This document shows, piece by piece, positions 20,644 through 29,776 of a stretch of DNA of 64,000 nucleotides (position 1 is the stretch's first letter; every line of letters starts with the position of its first letter). A program made the translations under genes and the position numbers. The stretch spans positions 1 to 64,000 of the forward strand of contig NZ_AUBN01000006.1 of assembly GCF_000429265.1 (NCBI RefSeq). The letters are read 5' to 3'. Source of the stretch: Actinomyces gerencseriae DSM 6844 (GTDB taxonomy: Bacteria; Actinomycetota; Actinomycetes; Actinomycetales; Actinomycetaceae). The notes under the pieces are model-generated. The model had not been told where the DNA came from. It saw nothing but the letters and a program-made list of their open reading frames with translations, and searched no databases.

Positions 20644-21321
20644 CTACACCAGGTGCCGGGCGGCGGCCCAGCGAGTGAGCTCGTTGCGGTTGGACAGCTG
20701 CAGCTTGCGCAGCACCGCCGAGACGTGCGTCTCCACGGTCTTGACGCTGATGAACAGCTCGGAGGCGCACTCCCGGTAGGTGTATCCGCGGGCGATGAGC
20801 CGCATGACCTCGCGCTCGCGGGCCGAGAGGCGGTCGAGCTCGGAGTCGGCCACGGCGACCTCCCCCGCGCCCGCGCCGAAGGCGTCGAGCACGAAGCCGG
20901 CCAGGCGCGGGGAGAAGGCGGCGTCCCCGGCGGCCACGCGCCTGACCGCCTGAGCGAGGTCGGCGGTGGAGATCGCCTTGGTCACGTACCCGCGCGCCCC
21001 GGCGCGGATGACGCCGACGACGTCGTCGCTCGCGTCCGACACGCTCAGGGCGAGGAAGCGCGTGGCGGGCACGTCGCCGCAGGAGACCACCACCTCCGCG
21101 CCGCCGCCCCCGTTGCCGCCCGGCAGGTGCACGTCGAGCAGGACGACGTCCGGGACCAGCGCGTGAACGGCGGCGATGGCGCCCTCGACGTCGTCGGCCT
21201 CGCCCACGACCTCCAGGTCGGCGGCATGGGAGGAGAGCTCGGAGCGCACGCCGGCGCGCACGAGGGCGTGGTCATCGACGACGAGGACGCGCAGGGCGGC
21301 GGAGGGAGCGGGATCGGTCAT
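20644..21321 (-). CDS. NarL/LuxR family response regulator
   Basis: This 225-residue protein has a receiver domain with Asp16-Asp17, phospho-acceptor Asp63 (VLLDVHLPG) and Lys in YVTKAIS, then a C-terminal LuxR HTH (LSAREREVMRLIARGYTYRE, FISVKTVETHVSAVLRKL). It overlaps the histidine kinase gene by 4 bp, so the pair is a cognate system. The PspC neighbours point to an envelope-stress role. Confidence 0.94.
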   Translation of the reverse strand: MTDPAPSAALRVLVVDDHALVRAGVRSELSSHAADLEVVGEADDVEGAIAAVHALVPDVVLLDVHLPGGNGGGGAEVVVSCGDVPATRFLALSVSDASDDVVGVIRAGARGYVTKAISTADLAQAVRRVAAGDAAFSPRLAGFVLDAFGAGAGEVAVADSELDRLSAREREVMRLIARGYTYRECASELFISVKTVETHVSAVLRKLQLSNRNELTRWAAARHLV

Positions 21322-22664
21322 GATACTCCTTGGGAGGGGGTGGGAAGGCTGAGGCTGACCTCTGTGCCCTGGGCGAGGCGGCGAACGGAGCCCGTGCCGC
21401 CGTGACGCGCCATGCGGGCGATGATGGACTCGCGCACGCCGTGACGATCGGGGGCGACGGCGTCGAGGTCGAATCCGGGACCGCGGTCGCGCACGAAGAC
21501 CTCCATCCGCCCGTCGCTGAGCTCGGCGTAGACGGACACGGGCGGGGCACCGTGCCGCACGGCGTTCGACAGGGCCTCGCGCGCGGCCGCGACGATGACC
21601 TCGGTGGCGCGATCGGGAACGCGATCTCCCACGACGACCAGCCCGATCTCCGCACCGTAGCGGTCCTCGACCTCCCCGACGAGGTCGCGCACGGCGTCGG
21701 CCGCCGAGGTGCCCGCCTCGGGTCGATCGGTGTAGAGCCAGGCGCGCAGCTCGCGCTCCTGGGAACGGGCCAGGCGGGCGACGGCCGTCGGCTCGTCGGC
21801 GCGCTTGCGGATGAGGGTGAGCGTCTGCAGGACCGAGTCGTGCAGGTGCGCGGCGATGTCGGCGCGCTCGGCCTCGCGCGCCTCGGCCGCGCGGGTATCC
21901 GCGAGCGCCCGGTTGGTGCGCAGCCACAGCGGGGCCAGGACGAGTCCGATGCCGACGACGAGGGCGGCGCCGGTGACGGCTCCGGCCAGCAGGTCGCCCG
22001 GGGCGGTGTCGCGGGCCACCCACATGAGGATCCCGACGGCCACCAGGGCGACGCCCCCGGCCATGCGCAGGCGCGCGCCGATGCCGCTCCCGGGTCCGGT
22101 GACAGCATCGACCTGGGACCACGCGAGCGCCGCCCCGCCCCCGATGATGACCAGGGGTCCCACCCAGCCCGTGAACGCGAAGGAGAGCAGACCCGCGCGC
22201 CACAGTGAGACGAGAACGGCCGCGAGCAGGAGGGCGCCCCCGCCGAGGATCGAACGCAGGCGGCTCGGCACGGGGACGAGCTCGATCGGGCGGGCGCTGA
22301 GTCGGGCGCGTCTGACGGGCACGACGCCGGCCGCCTCGGCCCATGGATCGCCGGTGGGCACGGACAGCCACAGCAGCACGTACAGCAGGACGCCCGCGCC
22401 GCCGGCCAGGGTCGCCGCGACGACGACGAGCCGCACGATCGCCGCGGGCGCGCCGAGATGGGCGGCGACGCCGGCGCACACGCCCGCCAGAAGGCGTACG
22501 GGCCGTCTCCGGGAGGATGCGCCCGCCGCGAGCGCGGCGGGCCGTGCCGGAGTCGGGGCGGCCGAGCGACGGGGAGGGCGCCGCAGCGGCAACCGCCGCG
22601 GCGCGGCCCCGCACGAGGGCGCCGCGGGCCGCCCCACGGGGCGTCCCCGAGCCATGGTCGTCAT
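21318..22664 (-). CDS. PspC-domain sensor histidine kinase
   Basis: This 448-residue protein has a basic low-complexity N-terminus, then a PspC domain (LLAGVCAGVAAHLGAPAAIV and a membrane helix), several more membrane helices, a HisKA_3 dimerisation segment with the phospho-His in DIAAHLHDSVLQTLTLI, and a HATPase domain (AAREALSNAVRHG and DRGPGFDLDAV). It probably senses membrane stress and phosphorylates the adjacent regulator. It is divergent from the large PspC protein. Confidence 0.92.
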   Translation of the reverse strand: MTTMARGRPVGRPAAPSCGAAPRRLPLRRPPRRSAAPTPARPAALAAGASSRRRPVRLLAGVCAGVAAHLGAPAAIVRLVVVAATLAGGAGVLLYVLLWLSVPTGDPWAEAAGVVPVRRARLSARPIELVPVPSRLRSILGGGALLLAAVLVSLWRAGLLSFAFTGWVGPLVIIGGGAALAWSQVDAVTGPGSGIGARLRMAGGVALVAVGILMWVARDTAPGDLLAGAVTGAALVVGIGLVLAPLWLRTNRALADTRAAEAREAERADIAAHLHDSVLQTLTLIRKRADEPTAVARLARSQERELRAWLYTDRPEAGTSAADAVRDLVGEVEDRYGAEIGLVVVGDRVPDRATEVIVAAAREALSNAVRHGAPPVSVYAELSDGRMEVFVRDRGPGFDLDAVAPDRHGVRESIIARMARHGGTGSVRRLAQGTEVSLSLPTPSQGVS

Positions 22665-22800
22665 GCCCCTATCGTGACACGTCGACCAGCGCCGAGGGCC
22701 CGCCGCGGACCGGAACCAGGGCCCGGGCAGGGTCCGATGGGGGACGGCTCAGGGTCTCCCCCGATCGTCAGGAGACGAATCCGCCGAGGACCATGGAGCC

Positions 22801-24948
22801 ATGAGCAACTCCGACCTCCCCCCCGACGACGGATCCCGGGCGACGCCGCCCGACAACGATCGCCCCGACCAGGCGGGCCCCGGTGCAGGGCCGTCATCAC
22901 CTCCTCCCGACGGGTACCCAACGGGCGGGGCCGGATGGGACTACCCGCCGCGGCGCGGGCCGGCGGCCGGCCTCTTCGACTCGATCCGGCGCTCCGGCAT
23001 GATGCGCACCGAGCAGCGGTGGATCGGCGGAGTCGCGGGGGGCGTCGCGCGGCGCCTCGGCGTGGACGTCACGATCGTGCGCTGCGTCTGGATCGTCCTG
23101 TCGGTGTTCACCGGCGCCGGGGCGATCCTCTACGGCCTGGGCTGGGCGCTCCTGCCGGAGGAGTCCGACGGGCGGATCCACCTCGAGCAGGCCCTGAACG
23201 GCGATGTGAGCGCCGGACTGGCCGGGGCGATCGTCGCCCTCATCGCCGGTCTGGCCTCCGCGGACCACGGCCTGGTCCCCGGATGGTTCCTGGGGAAGTG
23301 GGGCCTGGCCTTCTGGGGGGCCTTCTGGCCGCTGTTCTGGCTCTTCCTGATCGTCGGCTCGATCGTCTGGCTCGTCCGGTCGCAGCGCTCGCAGCCGGAC
23401 CGCGGCCCGCGGCCGCGCCCGACGCCTCCCCCCGGCGACATGCGCGCCCCGGGCTGGCAGCGGGCCGCGTGGGCGGAGGGGGCCGATGCGGCGAGGGCTG
23501 CCGGCGGTCCCCGTGCTCCTCATGATCCTTACCGCGCCGGCACGGATGCCGCGATGCCGCCGGCCGCCGGTCCGACCCCGGGGCGCCCGTCCGGGATGCC
23601 CGGCCCGTCCGGGATGCCGGTGCCCGGCGCACCCGGCCCGTCCGGAATGCCCGGGGCACCGGGAACGACCGGTGGGCCCGGTGCGCCCTGGCGTCCCGGA
23701 TACGGTCCCCGCCCCGTGCCGCCGCCGCGTCCGCGCGTCCCGGGCCCCGGCAGGAGGGCGAGCCTGCTCGTGATCGGCCTGGCCCTCATCGGCCTGGCAG
23801 CGGCGGGTCTGGGTCGCACGACGGGCACGATCAGCGTCTTCCAGGCGGTGTTCGTCACCAGTGGCGGCCTGATCCTCCTGCTGGGCGCCGGCGTCGCGGC
23901 CTCCGCGCTGCGGGGTCGGCGCGGAGGATGGATGACCGGAATCGGCTGGCTGGCGGCTCTCGCGGCCCTGCCGCTGCTCGCCATCGGCTCGGTCCTGCCC
24001 CCGCGGGCCATGAGCGGCTCCGTGCCCGACCGCCCCGTCCGCATCACTCTGTCCGACGCGGACCTCGATCCCGGCACGACCACGTACCCGGTCATGTCCG
24101 ACGGCACCATCGACCTGGGCGCCTACGGGGCCGGTTCGGTCACCCTCGACCTGCGCCAGGTCGCGCGGGACGCGAACGCCGTCGGGAGCGCCGCCAACCC
24201 CTCCGTCCGCCTCACGGTCGGCACGGGCCGCATCCTGATCATGACCGGCGAGAACCAGCCCGTGCGCGTGAACGGCCGGGCCCAGCTCGGGGCGCTCGGA
24301 ACCGATCTCGTCTCGCAGTGGGACTCCGACGACGACCGTGGGCCCAACCGCATCCGCCGCCAGTGGACCGATTGGTCCGACAAGAGCTACACGGTCACCG
24401 GCGAGGAGCTGCCCTCGTCGTACTCGTGGCGGCAGCTGATCGACGAGAGCAGCGAGCTCGCCTCGCCGGCGGCCCGGGATTCCGGACGCTGGATCGGCGT
24501 CGATGCCGAGGTCGGCGCCGGCGCGATCGAGGTCACGGAGTCGCCCGACCAGGTGCGCTGGAGCGGATCGACGGAGACCAGTACGTGGGTCGTGAGCTCC
24601 TGGACGGACGGCGACGGCGACCACACCGGGGAGGAGCTGCCGGTGGCCGGCATGACCCACCCCGCCGTCGGCTCGAGCACCGCCAGGACCTGCCTCAAGC
24701 AGGTTCTCGACGATGACAACGATGATGACGGCGTCCGGATGCGGGCGAGGTGGAGCGACTTGTCCGAATTGTCCACTGCGCAGCGCTCCGCCTACGAGAG
24801 CTGCCTGACCACCGCGTGGGAGCGGGGCGGGGGAGCCCCCGGTCCCGCACCCGCCTCGCCCACCGCCCCGACGCCCACTGCGACGTCCTCCGCATCGGGC
24901 GCGCCATCGGCCCAGCCCGCCTCACCCTCACCAGCCCCGACGCACTGA
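22801..24948 (+). CDS. Large PspC-domain membrane protein
   Basis: This 715-residue protein has a disordered N-terminus, then a PspC domain (QRWIGGVAGGVARRLGVDV, about 75-95) and several helices. A cytoplasmic Gly/Pro/Met-rich linker contains short PSGMPG-type repeats. A second membrane block follows, then a beta-rich C-terminal domain with Asp-rich stretches and a Ser/Thr/Pro-rich tail. The architecture matches actinobacterial PspC proteins encoded opposite a PspC histidine kinase. It probably takes part in envelope-stress signalling or membrane protection. Confidence 0.85.
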   Translation: MSNSDLPPDDGSRATPPDNDRPDQAGPGAGPSSPPPDGYPTGGAGWDYPPRRGPAAGLFDSIRRSGMMRTEQRWIGGVAGGVARRLGVDVTIVRCVWIVLSVFTGAGAILYGLGWALLPEESDGRIHLEQALNGDVSAGLAGAIVALIAGLASADHGLVPGWFLGKWGLAFWGAFWPLFWLFLIVGSIVWLVRSQRSQPDRGPRPRPTPPPGDMRAPGWQRAAWAEGADAARAAGGPRAPHDPYRAGTDAAMPPAAGPTPGRPSGMPGPSGMPVPGAPGPSGMPGAPGTTGGPGAPWRPGYGPRPVPPPRPRVPGPGRRASLLVIGLALIGLAAAGLGRTTGTISVFQAVFVTSGGLILLLGAGVAASALRGRRGGWMTGIGWLAALAALPLLAIGSVLPPRAMSGSVPDRPVRITLSDADLDPGTTTYPVMSDGTIDLGAYGAGSVTLDLRQVARDANAVGSAANPSVRLTVGTGRILIMTGENQPVRVNGRAQLGALGTDLVSQWDSDDDRGPNRIRRQWTDWSDKSYTVTGEELPSSYSWRQLIDESSELASPAARDSGRWIGVDAEVGAGAIEVTESPDQVRWSGSTETSTWVVSSWTDGDGDHTGEELPVAGMTHPAVGSSTARTCLKQVLDDDNDDDGVRMRARWSDLSELSTAQRSAYESCLTTAWERGGGAPGPAPASPTAPTPTATSSASGAPSAQPASPSPAPTH

Positions 24949-24973
24949 CCCGTCATCCCCGAGGAGATCGACC

Positions 24974-25504
24974 ATGAGCACCATGAGCACTGAGAACGCC
25001 GACGGCTCTGCCAGCAGCCGTCATCCCGCCTCCCCGTCGCCGGCGGAGCCCGCGGGACCCGGGGGCGCCCCGCCGACGGACGCCGAGCGCACCGAGCCCC
25101 TCTCAACGGCCCCGGCGGCACCGACGGAACAGATGCCATCGACGACCGGAGCGACCGCGACGCGCACCGAGCCCCTGCCGACGACGGCGACGTCGCCCGG
25201 GGCGGCCGAGGCGACCGCCCCCGCCTCCGGCATGACGACGCCGAGGCCCGACCCGGACGGGGTCTGGACGTCCAGCTCCCTGGAGCGGGAGCCGGAGTCG
25301 CAGCACAAGCGCGGACCGGTCCGCAGGAGCACCCTGACCTGGGGACTGATCCTCCTGGCGCTGGGCGGGCTGCTCATCGCATTCGGGGTCGGCCTGCGCA
25401 TCGACCTGGTGACCACGGGGATCGTGCTGCTGGCGGGCACCGGCGTTCTCGTCCTGGTGGCCGCGCTGATCCCCCACTCGCGGAAGAGGTCCGCGCGCCC
25501 CTGA
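24974..25504 (+). CDS. Small membrane protein downstream of PspC gene
   Basis: This 176-residue protein has about 115 residues of Ser/Thr/Pro/Ala-rich, probably disordered sequence, then two membrane helices (LTWGLILLALGGLLIAFGV and VTTGIVLLAGTGVLVLVAAL) and a basic tail. GAGGAGA lies 4-10 nt before the ATG. It starts 25 bp after the PspC gene, so the two form an operon. No family name is recognised. Confidence 0.8.
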   Translation: MSTMSTENADGSASSRHPASPSPAEPAGPGGAPPTDAERTEPLSTAPAAPTEQMPSTTGATATRTEPLPTTATSPGAAEATAPASGMTTPRPDPDGVWTSSSLEREPESQHKRGPVRRSTLTWGLILLALGGLLIAFGVGLRIDLVTTGIVLLAGTGVLVLVAALIPHSRKRSARP

Positions 25505-25534
25505 CCCCGCCGACGGGCCGGCGGCGGACGACGC

Positions 25535-25574
25535 GGGCCGGGGTCGGATCCGTCATCGGAGCCGACCCCGGCCC
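25535..25574 (+). terminator. Strong GC hairpin after the PspC operon
   Basis: A 13-bp perfect inverted repeat has GGGCCGGGGTCGG (25535-25547) as left arm, its complement at 25562-25574 and a 14-nt loop. It lies 30 bp after the last stop codon. There is no T-run, as is common for actinobacterial terminators. Confidence 0.6.
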
Positions 25575-25580
25575 CATCGC

Positions 25581-25668
25581 CGAGATCGGTCCGGTTCCGC
25601 GCCGAGATCGGTCGAGTTCCGACTCGAGATCGGTCCGGTTCCGCGCCGAGATCGGTTCGGGACGGCGG
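25581..25668. repeat. Four tandem 22-bp repeats
   Basis: CGAGATCGGT begins units at 25581, 25603, 25625 and 25647, an exact 22-bp period. Units 1 and 3 are identical; unit 2 differs at a few positions and unit 4 degenerates after its first 10 bp. The array sits between the PspC-operon hairpin and the convergent DJ-1 gene. Function is unknown. Confidence 0.85.
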
Positions 25669-25728
25669 GAGCCGATCGTCGTCGGGGACGCCGCCGCGCC
25701 ATCGTCCCGCGGCCGCGGCCAGCGGCGC

Positions 25729-26313
25729 TCAGCGCTGATGGACGATGCCCCTCTCGACCCTCTCGACGGCGGCGTCATCGAGCAGGAAACGGATGATCTC
25801 CAGTCCCAGGTCGACGGCGGTGCCCATGCCGCGGCTGGTGAGCAGGTTGCCGTCGACCACGACGCCGCTCTCACTGACCTCGGCGCCGTTGTCCTCCAGG
25901 ACGCCGGTGAAGGCCGGGTTGGCGGTGGCCCTGCGGCCGCGCAGCAGCCCCAGCTCGGCGGGAATGGAGGGCGCGGCGCAGATCGCCGCCAGGGGCAGAT
26001 CCGCCTCCAGCCGGCGGGTCACCTCGTCGGTCACCGCCCGAGTCCTCCTGAGGTTGGGAGTTCCGGGAATGCCTCCTGGCAGGAAGACGAGAGCGTAGTC
26101 GGCCAGATGGGCGTCGGCCAGGAGCGCGTCGCAGCGGAAGGTGACGCGATGGGAGCTGGTGACCTCGAGGTCGTCTCCCACGGCCAGCATGTCGACGGCG
26201 ATCCCGGCGCGGTAGAGCAGGTCGACGACGGCCAGGGCCTCGACCTCCTCCAGCCCCTCGGCGATGAGCACGGCGACCCTGGCGTCGGTGGTGAGTTGAT
26301 CGGGTACGGGCAC
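25729..26313 (-). CDS. DJ-1/PfpI family protein
   Basis: This 194-residue protein has the conserved Glu in IAEGLEEVEAL and the nucleophile elbow with Cys in LAAICAAPSIPAELGLL, followed by DGNLLTSRGMGTAVDLGLEII. These are hallmarks of the ThiJ/YajL branch (glyoxalase, deglycase or chaperone-like stress proteins). The start is GTG at 26313 with GAGGAGGAATC upstream; the longer open frame upstream lacks homology. Confidence 0.88.
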   Translation of the reverse strand: MPVPDQLTTDARVAVLIAEGLEEVEALAVVDLLYRAGIAVDMLAVGDDLEVTSSHRVTFRCDALLADAHLADYALVFLPGGIPGTPNLRRTRAVTDEVTRRLEADLPLAAICAAPSIPAELGLLRGRRATANPAFTGVLEDNGAEVSESGVVVDGNLLTSRGMGTAVDLGLEIIRFLLDDAAVERVERGIVHQR

Positions 26314-26525
26314 GATTCCTCCTCGGTGCGGGTCTCTCGGTACGGTCGTAGGTCTCAGCACTGCACGCACCCCGACCCTAGTCCTGCTCGAGCCCGACCG
26401 GCGAGGACTCGGCGCCGTCGCCCTGGCACGAGGGTCCGACGACGTCGGTCGCAACCGCCACGCCGACGACGTGCAGGACCCCGACGACGGCGAGGTGCTC
26501 GTCCTCGAACCGCCCGGGAGCGGGA

Positions 26526-27398
26526 TCAGGGATCCTCCAGAACCCCGCACCAGGTCAGGAACGACTCGGAGCGGGCGACGGCCTCGGCGAACCGTTCGTC
26601 GCCGAAGCCGTGGGCGGCGCCGGGAACCCGCACGAGGCGGGCGTCGGGCAGCAGGCGCGTCGCGTCCTCGGACACCGCGATCGGCACGTCGACATCCTGC
26701 TCGCCGTGGACCAGCAGCACGGGGACCCGCAGCCGCGCCAGCTCGGCGTCGACGTCCAGGTCCCGTACGTCGGTGACGTAACGACGCCCGAGGGTGACGT
26801 CACGGCCATCGACGCGGTGCGTGAAGGCCCGCGGCACGGCCGAGCCCGAGCCGAAGCGGGAGCGCATGGCGGCCGGCAGGCGCAGCGCCGGGTACCACAG
26901 GACGAGGGCGCTGACCTGCGTCGGCCGCCCGACCGCCGCCAGGGCTGCGACGAGCCCGCCCTGGCTCCGTCCGAACAAGGCCGTCCGGCCGACGTCGACG
27001 AAGGGCCATGCCCGCGCCGCGTCCAGCACCGCCTCCAGGTCGGCGATCTCGGTGAGCACCGACATGGCGGTCATGGGCCCGGCGGTGGGCGCCCCGCCTC
27101 CGCGGAACGAGGGGGCGACGGCGACCGCCCCGGCCGCCGCGAACCGCTGCGCGATGCCGGCCACGCGCAACCCCGACTCCCCCAGGCCATGGCAGCAGAT
27201 CACCAATGGCGCGCGCCCCCTCCCGGCGGCGGCGTCGCGGGGCACGTAGACCAATGAGTGGACCAGCGCGCGGGTCGACCAGGCGGCGGAGCCGCCCTCA
27301 CCGGCGCCGTCCGCGGCGACCGGCGTACTGAGCTCGCGCGCGAGGACGTCACTCACCGGCGCCGCTCCGTCCCGAGCGCGCTCCTGCGTAGTCCACAT
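26526..27398 (-). CDS. Alpha/beta hydrolase (dienelactone-hydrolase/acyl-peptidase-like)
   Basis: This protein is about 290 residues from the ATG at 27398; the start is uncertain because no strong ribosome-binding site is seen. It has the oxyanion segment LVICCHGLGESG, nucleophile elbow FGRSQGG, acid strand VPVLLVHGEQDVDVPI and the catalytic His in PGAAHGFGDE. It is a cytoplasmic esterase/peptidase-like enzyme of unknown substrate. It is divergent from the RHH/Doc pair. Confidence 0.82.
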   Translation of the reverse strand: MWTTQERARDGAAPVSDVLARELSTPVAADGAGEGGSAAWSTRALVHSLVYVPRDAAAGRGRAPLVICCHGLGESGLRVAGIAQRFAAAGAVAVAPSFRGGGAPTAGPMTAMSVLTEIADLEAVLDAARAWPFVDVGRTALFGRSQGGLVAALAAVGRPTQVSALVLWYPALRLPAAMRSRFGSGSAVPRAFTHRVDGRDVTLGRRYVTDVRDLDVDAELARLRVPVLLVHGEQDVDVPIAVSEDATRLLPDARLVRVPGAAHGFGDERFAEAVARSESFLTWCGVLEDP

Positions 27399-27516
27399 CC
27401 ATGCATTCCGCTCATCCCGCGTGCCGTCCCATGCGCTCCGCGCGGCCCCGCGCGTGCGCGGCTCCCCTCCTTGCGCCCGACTCGTCCGGACTCCGCGCGC
27501 CCTCAAGATATCGCAT

Positions 27517-27524
27517 TGGTACCA
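27517..27524. promoter_or_regulatory. Possible operator of the RHH/Doc pair
   Basis: The 8-bp palindrome TGGTACCA lies 7 bp before the RHH start in a locally AT-richer segment containing GATATC. Antitoxins of the RHH type usually autoregulate at such sites. This is positional inference only. Confidence 0.35.
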
Positions 27525-27531
27525 TTGACGC

Positions 27532-27735
27532 ATGGCGATGACTCTGCGTTTGTCCAAGGAAGACGAGCACGTCCTGGCCCGGCTGGCGAAGGAGGACGGG
27601 ACCAGTCGTCAGGCGGTGATCGTCCGGGCGATCCACGAGGCGGCCGCGCGCCGTGGGCACGAGGAGCACGTGGAGGACGCCTCGGCCCGCATCCGCAACC
27701 GCTACGCCGACGTCCTCAAGCGACTCGGTCGATGA
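27532..27735 (+). CDS. Ribbon-helix-helix antitoxin-like protein
   Basis: This 67-residue protein begins MAMTLRLSKEDEHVLARLAKEDGTSRQAVIVRAIHEAA in outline: a beta strand (TLRLS) then two helices, as in CopG/RHH antitoxins. The C-terminal helix (VEDASARIRNRYADVLKRL) would bind the toxin. It overlaps the Doc-like gene by 4 bp (ATGA), the usual antitoxin-toxin order. Confidence 0.88.
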   Translation: MAMTLRLSKEDEHVLARLAKEDGTSRQAVIVRAIHEAAARRGHEEHVEDASARIRNRYADVLKRLGR

Positions 27736-28160
27736 CGCCGATGACCGAGTATCTCACGCTCGAGGACCTGCTCGCGCTCATAGGCGATCTCGGCGTCGGG
27801 CCGGTGCGCGACCTCGGCCTGCTGGAATCGGCGGCGCACCGACCGACTACCGCGCTGTGGGGGCGCGACGTCTACGCGACGATCGAGAAGAAGGCCGCCG
27901 CCCTGCTCGACTCCCTGGTGCGCGACCGTCCCCTGGCGGACGGGAACAAGCGCCTGGGATGGCTCGCCGCACTCGTTCTCCTGGACATCAACGGCCGCCG
28001 GATCGAGGTCCCCGACGACGAGGCCCACGAACTGGTGACCGCCGTCGCCCAAGAGAGGACCACGCTCGCAGAGGTCACCAGGGCCCTGACGCGGTGGCGC
28101 GGTCGGCCGCCGGCACGGCGCGACCGAGACGATCCAGGACCAGTGCGGGATCGGCGCTGA
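27732..28160 (+). CDS. Doc-like Fic-fold protein lacking the catalytic His
   Basis: This 142-residue death-on-curing-type protein contains HRPTTALWGRDVY and a Fic core at 62-77. Active Doc proteins read H-x-F-x-(D/E)-G-N-K-R; here the segment is DRPLADGNKRLGW, with Arg66 where the general-base His should be and Leu68 in place of Phe. GNKR (71-74) is kept. Doc normally phosphorylates EF-Tu; this copy may be inactive or altered. It is translationally coupled to the RHH antitoxin-like gene. Confidence 0.85.
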   Translation: MTPMTEYLTLEDLLALIGDLGVGPVRDLGLLESAAHRPTTALWGRDVYATIEKKAAALLDSLVRDRPLADGNKRLGWLAALVLLDINGRRIEVPDDEAHELVTAVAQERTTLAEVTRALTRWRGRPPARRDRDDPGPVRDRR

Positions 28161-28219
28161 TGAGCACGGAGCGCTCGGCGATCTCGCGCGGCGCGACCGG
28201 GTCGAACGAAACGGCGGCG

Positions 28220-28810
28220 TCACAGCCCGGGGACGGGATCCTGCGGGATGCCGAGGTCGGGCAGGCGGGCGCCCTCCAGGCGCAGCAGCCGGGTCTTGCG
28301 ATCGGTGCCGCCCGCGTAGCCGGTGAGGGAGCCGTCGGCCCCCACCACCCGGTGGCAGGGGATGATGACGCTGATCGGGTTGCGCCCCACGGCGCCCCCG
28401 ACGGCGCGAGCCGAGCAGCGGTGGCCGATCTCGGCCTCGACGGCGTCGGCGATCCACCCGTAGGCGCGGGTGGCCCCGCGCGGAATGTCGAGCAACCGGC
28501 CCCACACGCGCTGCTGGAAGTCGGTGCCGCGGGGCGCGAGCGCGGGAGGATCGCCGGGGTCCTCGCCGGCGAAGTACCGGTCGAGCCAGGCCCGGGCATC
28601 TGCGAGGACGGCCGGGCCGTCGTCACTCCCGGGCCCGACGACGAAGGCGCGCTCCGCGCCCCTCCCGTCCATCCCGGCCCGGTCGTGCCGTTGACCGTCG
28701 AACCACACTCCGACGAGCACCCCGCCCGCGGACAGGTCCTCGCCGGTCTCGGCGGCCAGCGTCATCGGCCCCAGAGGGGAGTCGTAGGCGAGCATGACGA
28801 TACGGCGCAT
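28220..28810 (-). CDS. ogt: Methylated-DNA-[protein]-cysteine S-methyltransferase
   Basis: This 196-residue suicide repair protein removes the methyl group from O6-methylguanine. FQQRVWGRLLDIPRGATRAYGWIA is the helix-turn-helix region in outline, and the acceptor Cys152 sits in VIIPCHRVVGADGSLTGYAGG. There is an insert of about 20 acidic residues before the catalytic domain. It ends 59 bp from the convergent Doc gene and lies 19 bp after the methyltransferase gene upstream. Confidence 0.94.
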   Translation of the reverse strand: MRRIVMLAYDSPLGPMTLAAETGEDLSAGGVLVGVWFDGQRHDRAGMDGRGAERAFVVGPGSDDGPAVLADARAWLDRYFAGEDPGDPPALAPRGTDFQQRVWGRLLDIPRGATRAYGWIADAVEAEIGHRCSARAVGGAVGRNPISVIIPCHRVVGADGSLTGYAGGTDRKTRLLRLEGARLPDLGIPQDPVPGL

Positions 28811-28829
28811 GCGAGCAGTCTCCCAGGCC

Positions 28830-29666
28830 TCATGCTGCCGCGGCGACCGGTCGCCGGCGAGGCGCACGCATGACGAGGATGCGCGGGGAGAGGCGGCGCG
28901 CCGGCGGCAGCCCGAGGAACGGCGCCAGGTGAGGGCGGAAGCGCGCGATCGTGTCGGTGAAGGGGACGTCGTGGAGCAGCGCGTACTCGGGGGCGACCGC
29001 CCGGCGGAATTCATCGGCGTCGGAGCACCCGTAGGTGAAGCGCGCCCCCGTGCCCTTGACCGAGTGCTCCCGGCCGTACCTCTGGAACAAGCGCGGCATG
29101 AACTCGATGAGGACCGTCGCCCCGGGCAGGCCGGCGGCGATGATCTCCATGAGCCCCCGCAGCTCCTCCTCGACGAGGTACATGGTGAGACCCTCGACGA
29201 CGACGAGCGCACCACCGGGCGCATCGGCCGTCAGCTGGTCCGGCCAGGTCGAGTCGAGGGCGGAGGCGGCGATCGTGCGATTCCGCTCCCCCTCCCCCAG
29301 CAGTCGTCGGCGCATGTCGATGACCTCGGGCAGGTCGAGGTCGTACCAGGTGACGCGCCCGTCGTCGAGGCGCTGGAAACGGGTGTCGAGACCACATGCG
29401 ATATTGACGACGGTGCAGCCGGGGTGCGTGGCCAGGTATCCGGCCACCAGGGGATCGAATGCGAGCGTGCGCACGACGACCCCGTCGGACATGAGACGGT
29501 CGCGCCGGGCCGCGGAGAAGTCGTAGTCGAGCCGGGAGACGAGATCGACGGCGGTCCAGTCCTCGAAGCGCGGATGGGCGGAGACGGTGTGCTCGGCCCT
29601 GGCGCAGAGGGTCAGCAGCATGGTCTCACTGGCACCGGTCAGATCCACGGACTCGTGCGCACTCAT
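28830..29666 (-). CDS. LCM-family SAM-dependent methyltransferase
   Basis: This 278-residue protein is of the COG3315 type (leucine carboxyl methyltransferase/PpmP-like O-methyltransferases). It shows TVVNIACGLDTRFQRLDDG (SAM motif I), WYDLDLPEVIDMRRRLL and LVVVEGLTMYL. Such enzymes methylate small molecules or polyketides; the substrate is unknown. It probably shares a transcript with ogt. Confidence 0.85.
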   Translation of the reverse strand: MSAHESVDLTGASETMLLTLCARAEHTVSAHPRFEDWTAVDLVSRLDYDFSAARRDRLMSDGVVVRTLAFDPLVAGYLATHPGCTVVNIACGLDTRFQRLDDGRVTWYDLDLPEVIDMRRRLLGEGERNRTIAASALDSTWPDQLTADAPGGALVVVEGLTMYLVEEELRGLMEIIAAGLPGATVLIEFMPRLFQRYGREHSVKGTGARFTYGCSDADEFRRAVAPEYALLHDVPFTDTIARFRPHLAPFLGLPPARRLSPRILVMRAPRRRPVAAAA

Positions 29667-29776
29667 GGCACCATCCTGCGACGCCGGCACCGGCCCCGCC
29701 AGATGCGCCGGTCCGGCGGTCCGGTCCGGCCCACCCGCGCCGCCGGACCGGACCGGTTCCGCACCGCGTCCGGGCC

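Noticed and set aside
25581-25668. CRISPR array or riboswitch
   Set aside because: Units are direct tandem copies without spacers, and no conserved riboswitch architecture is visible.
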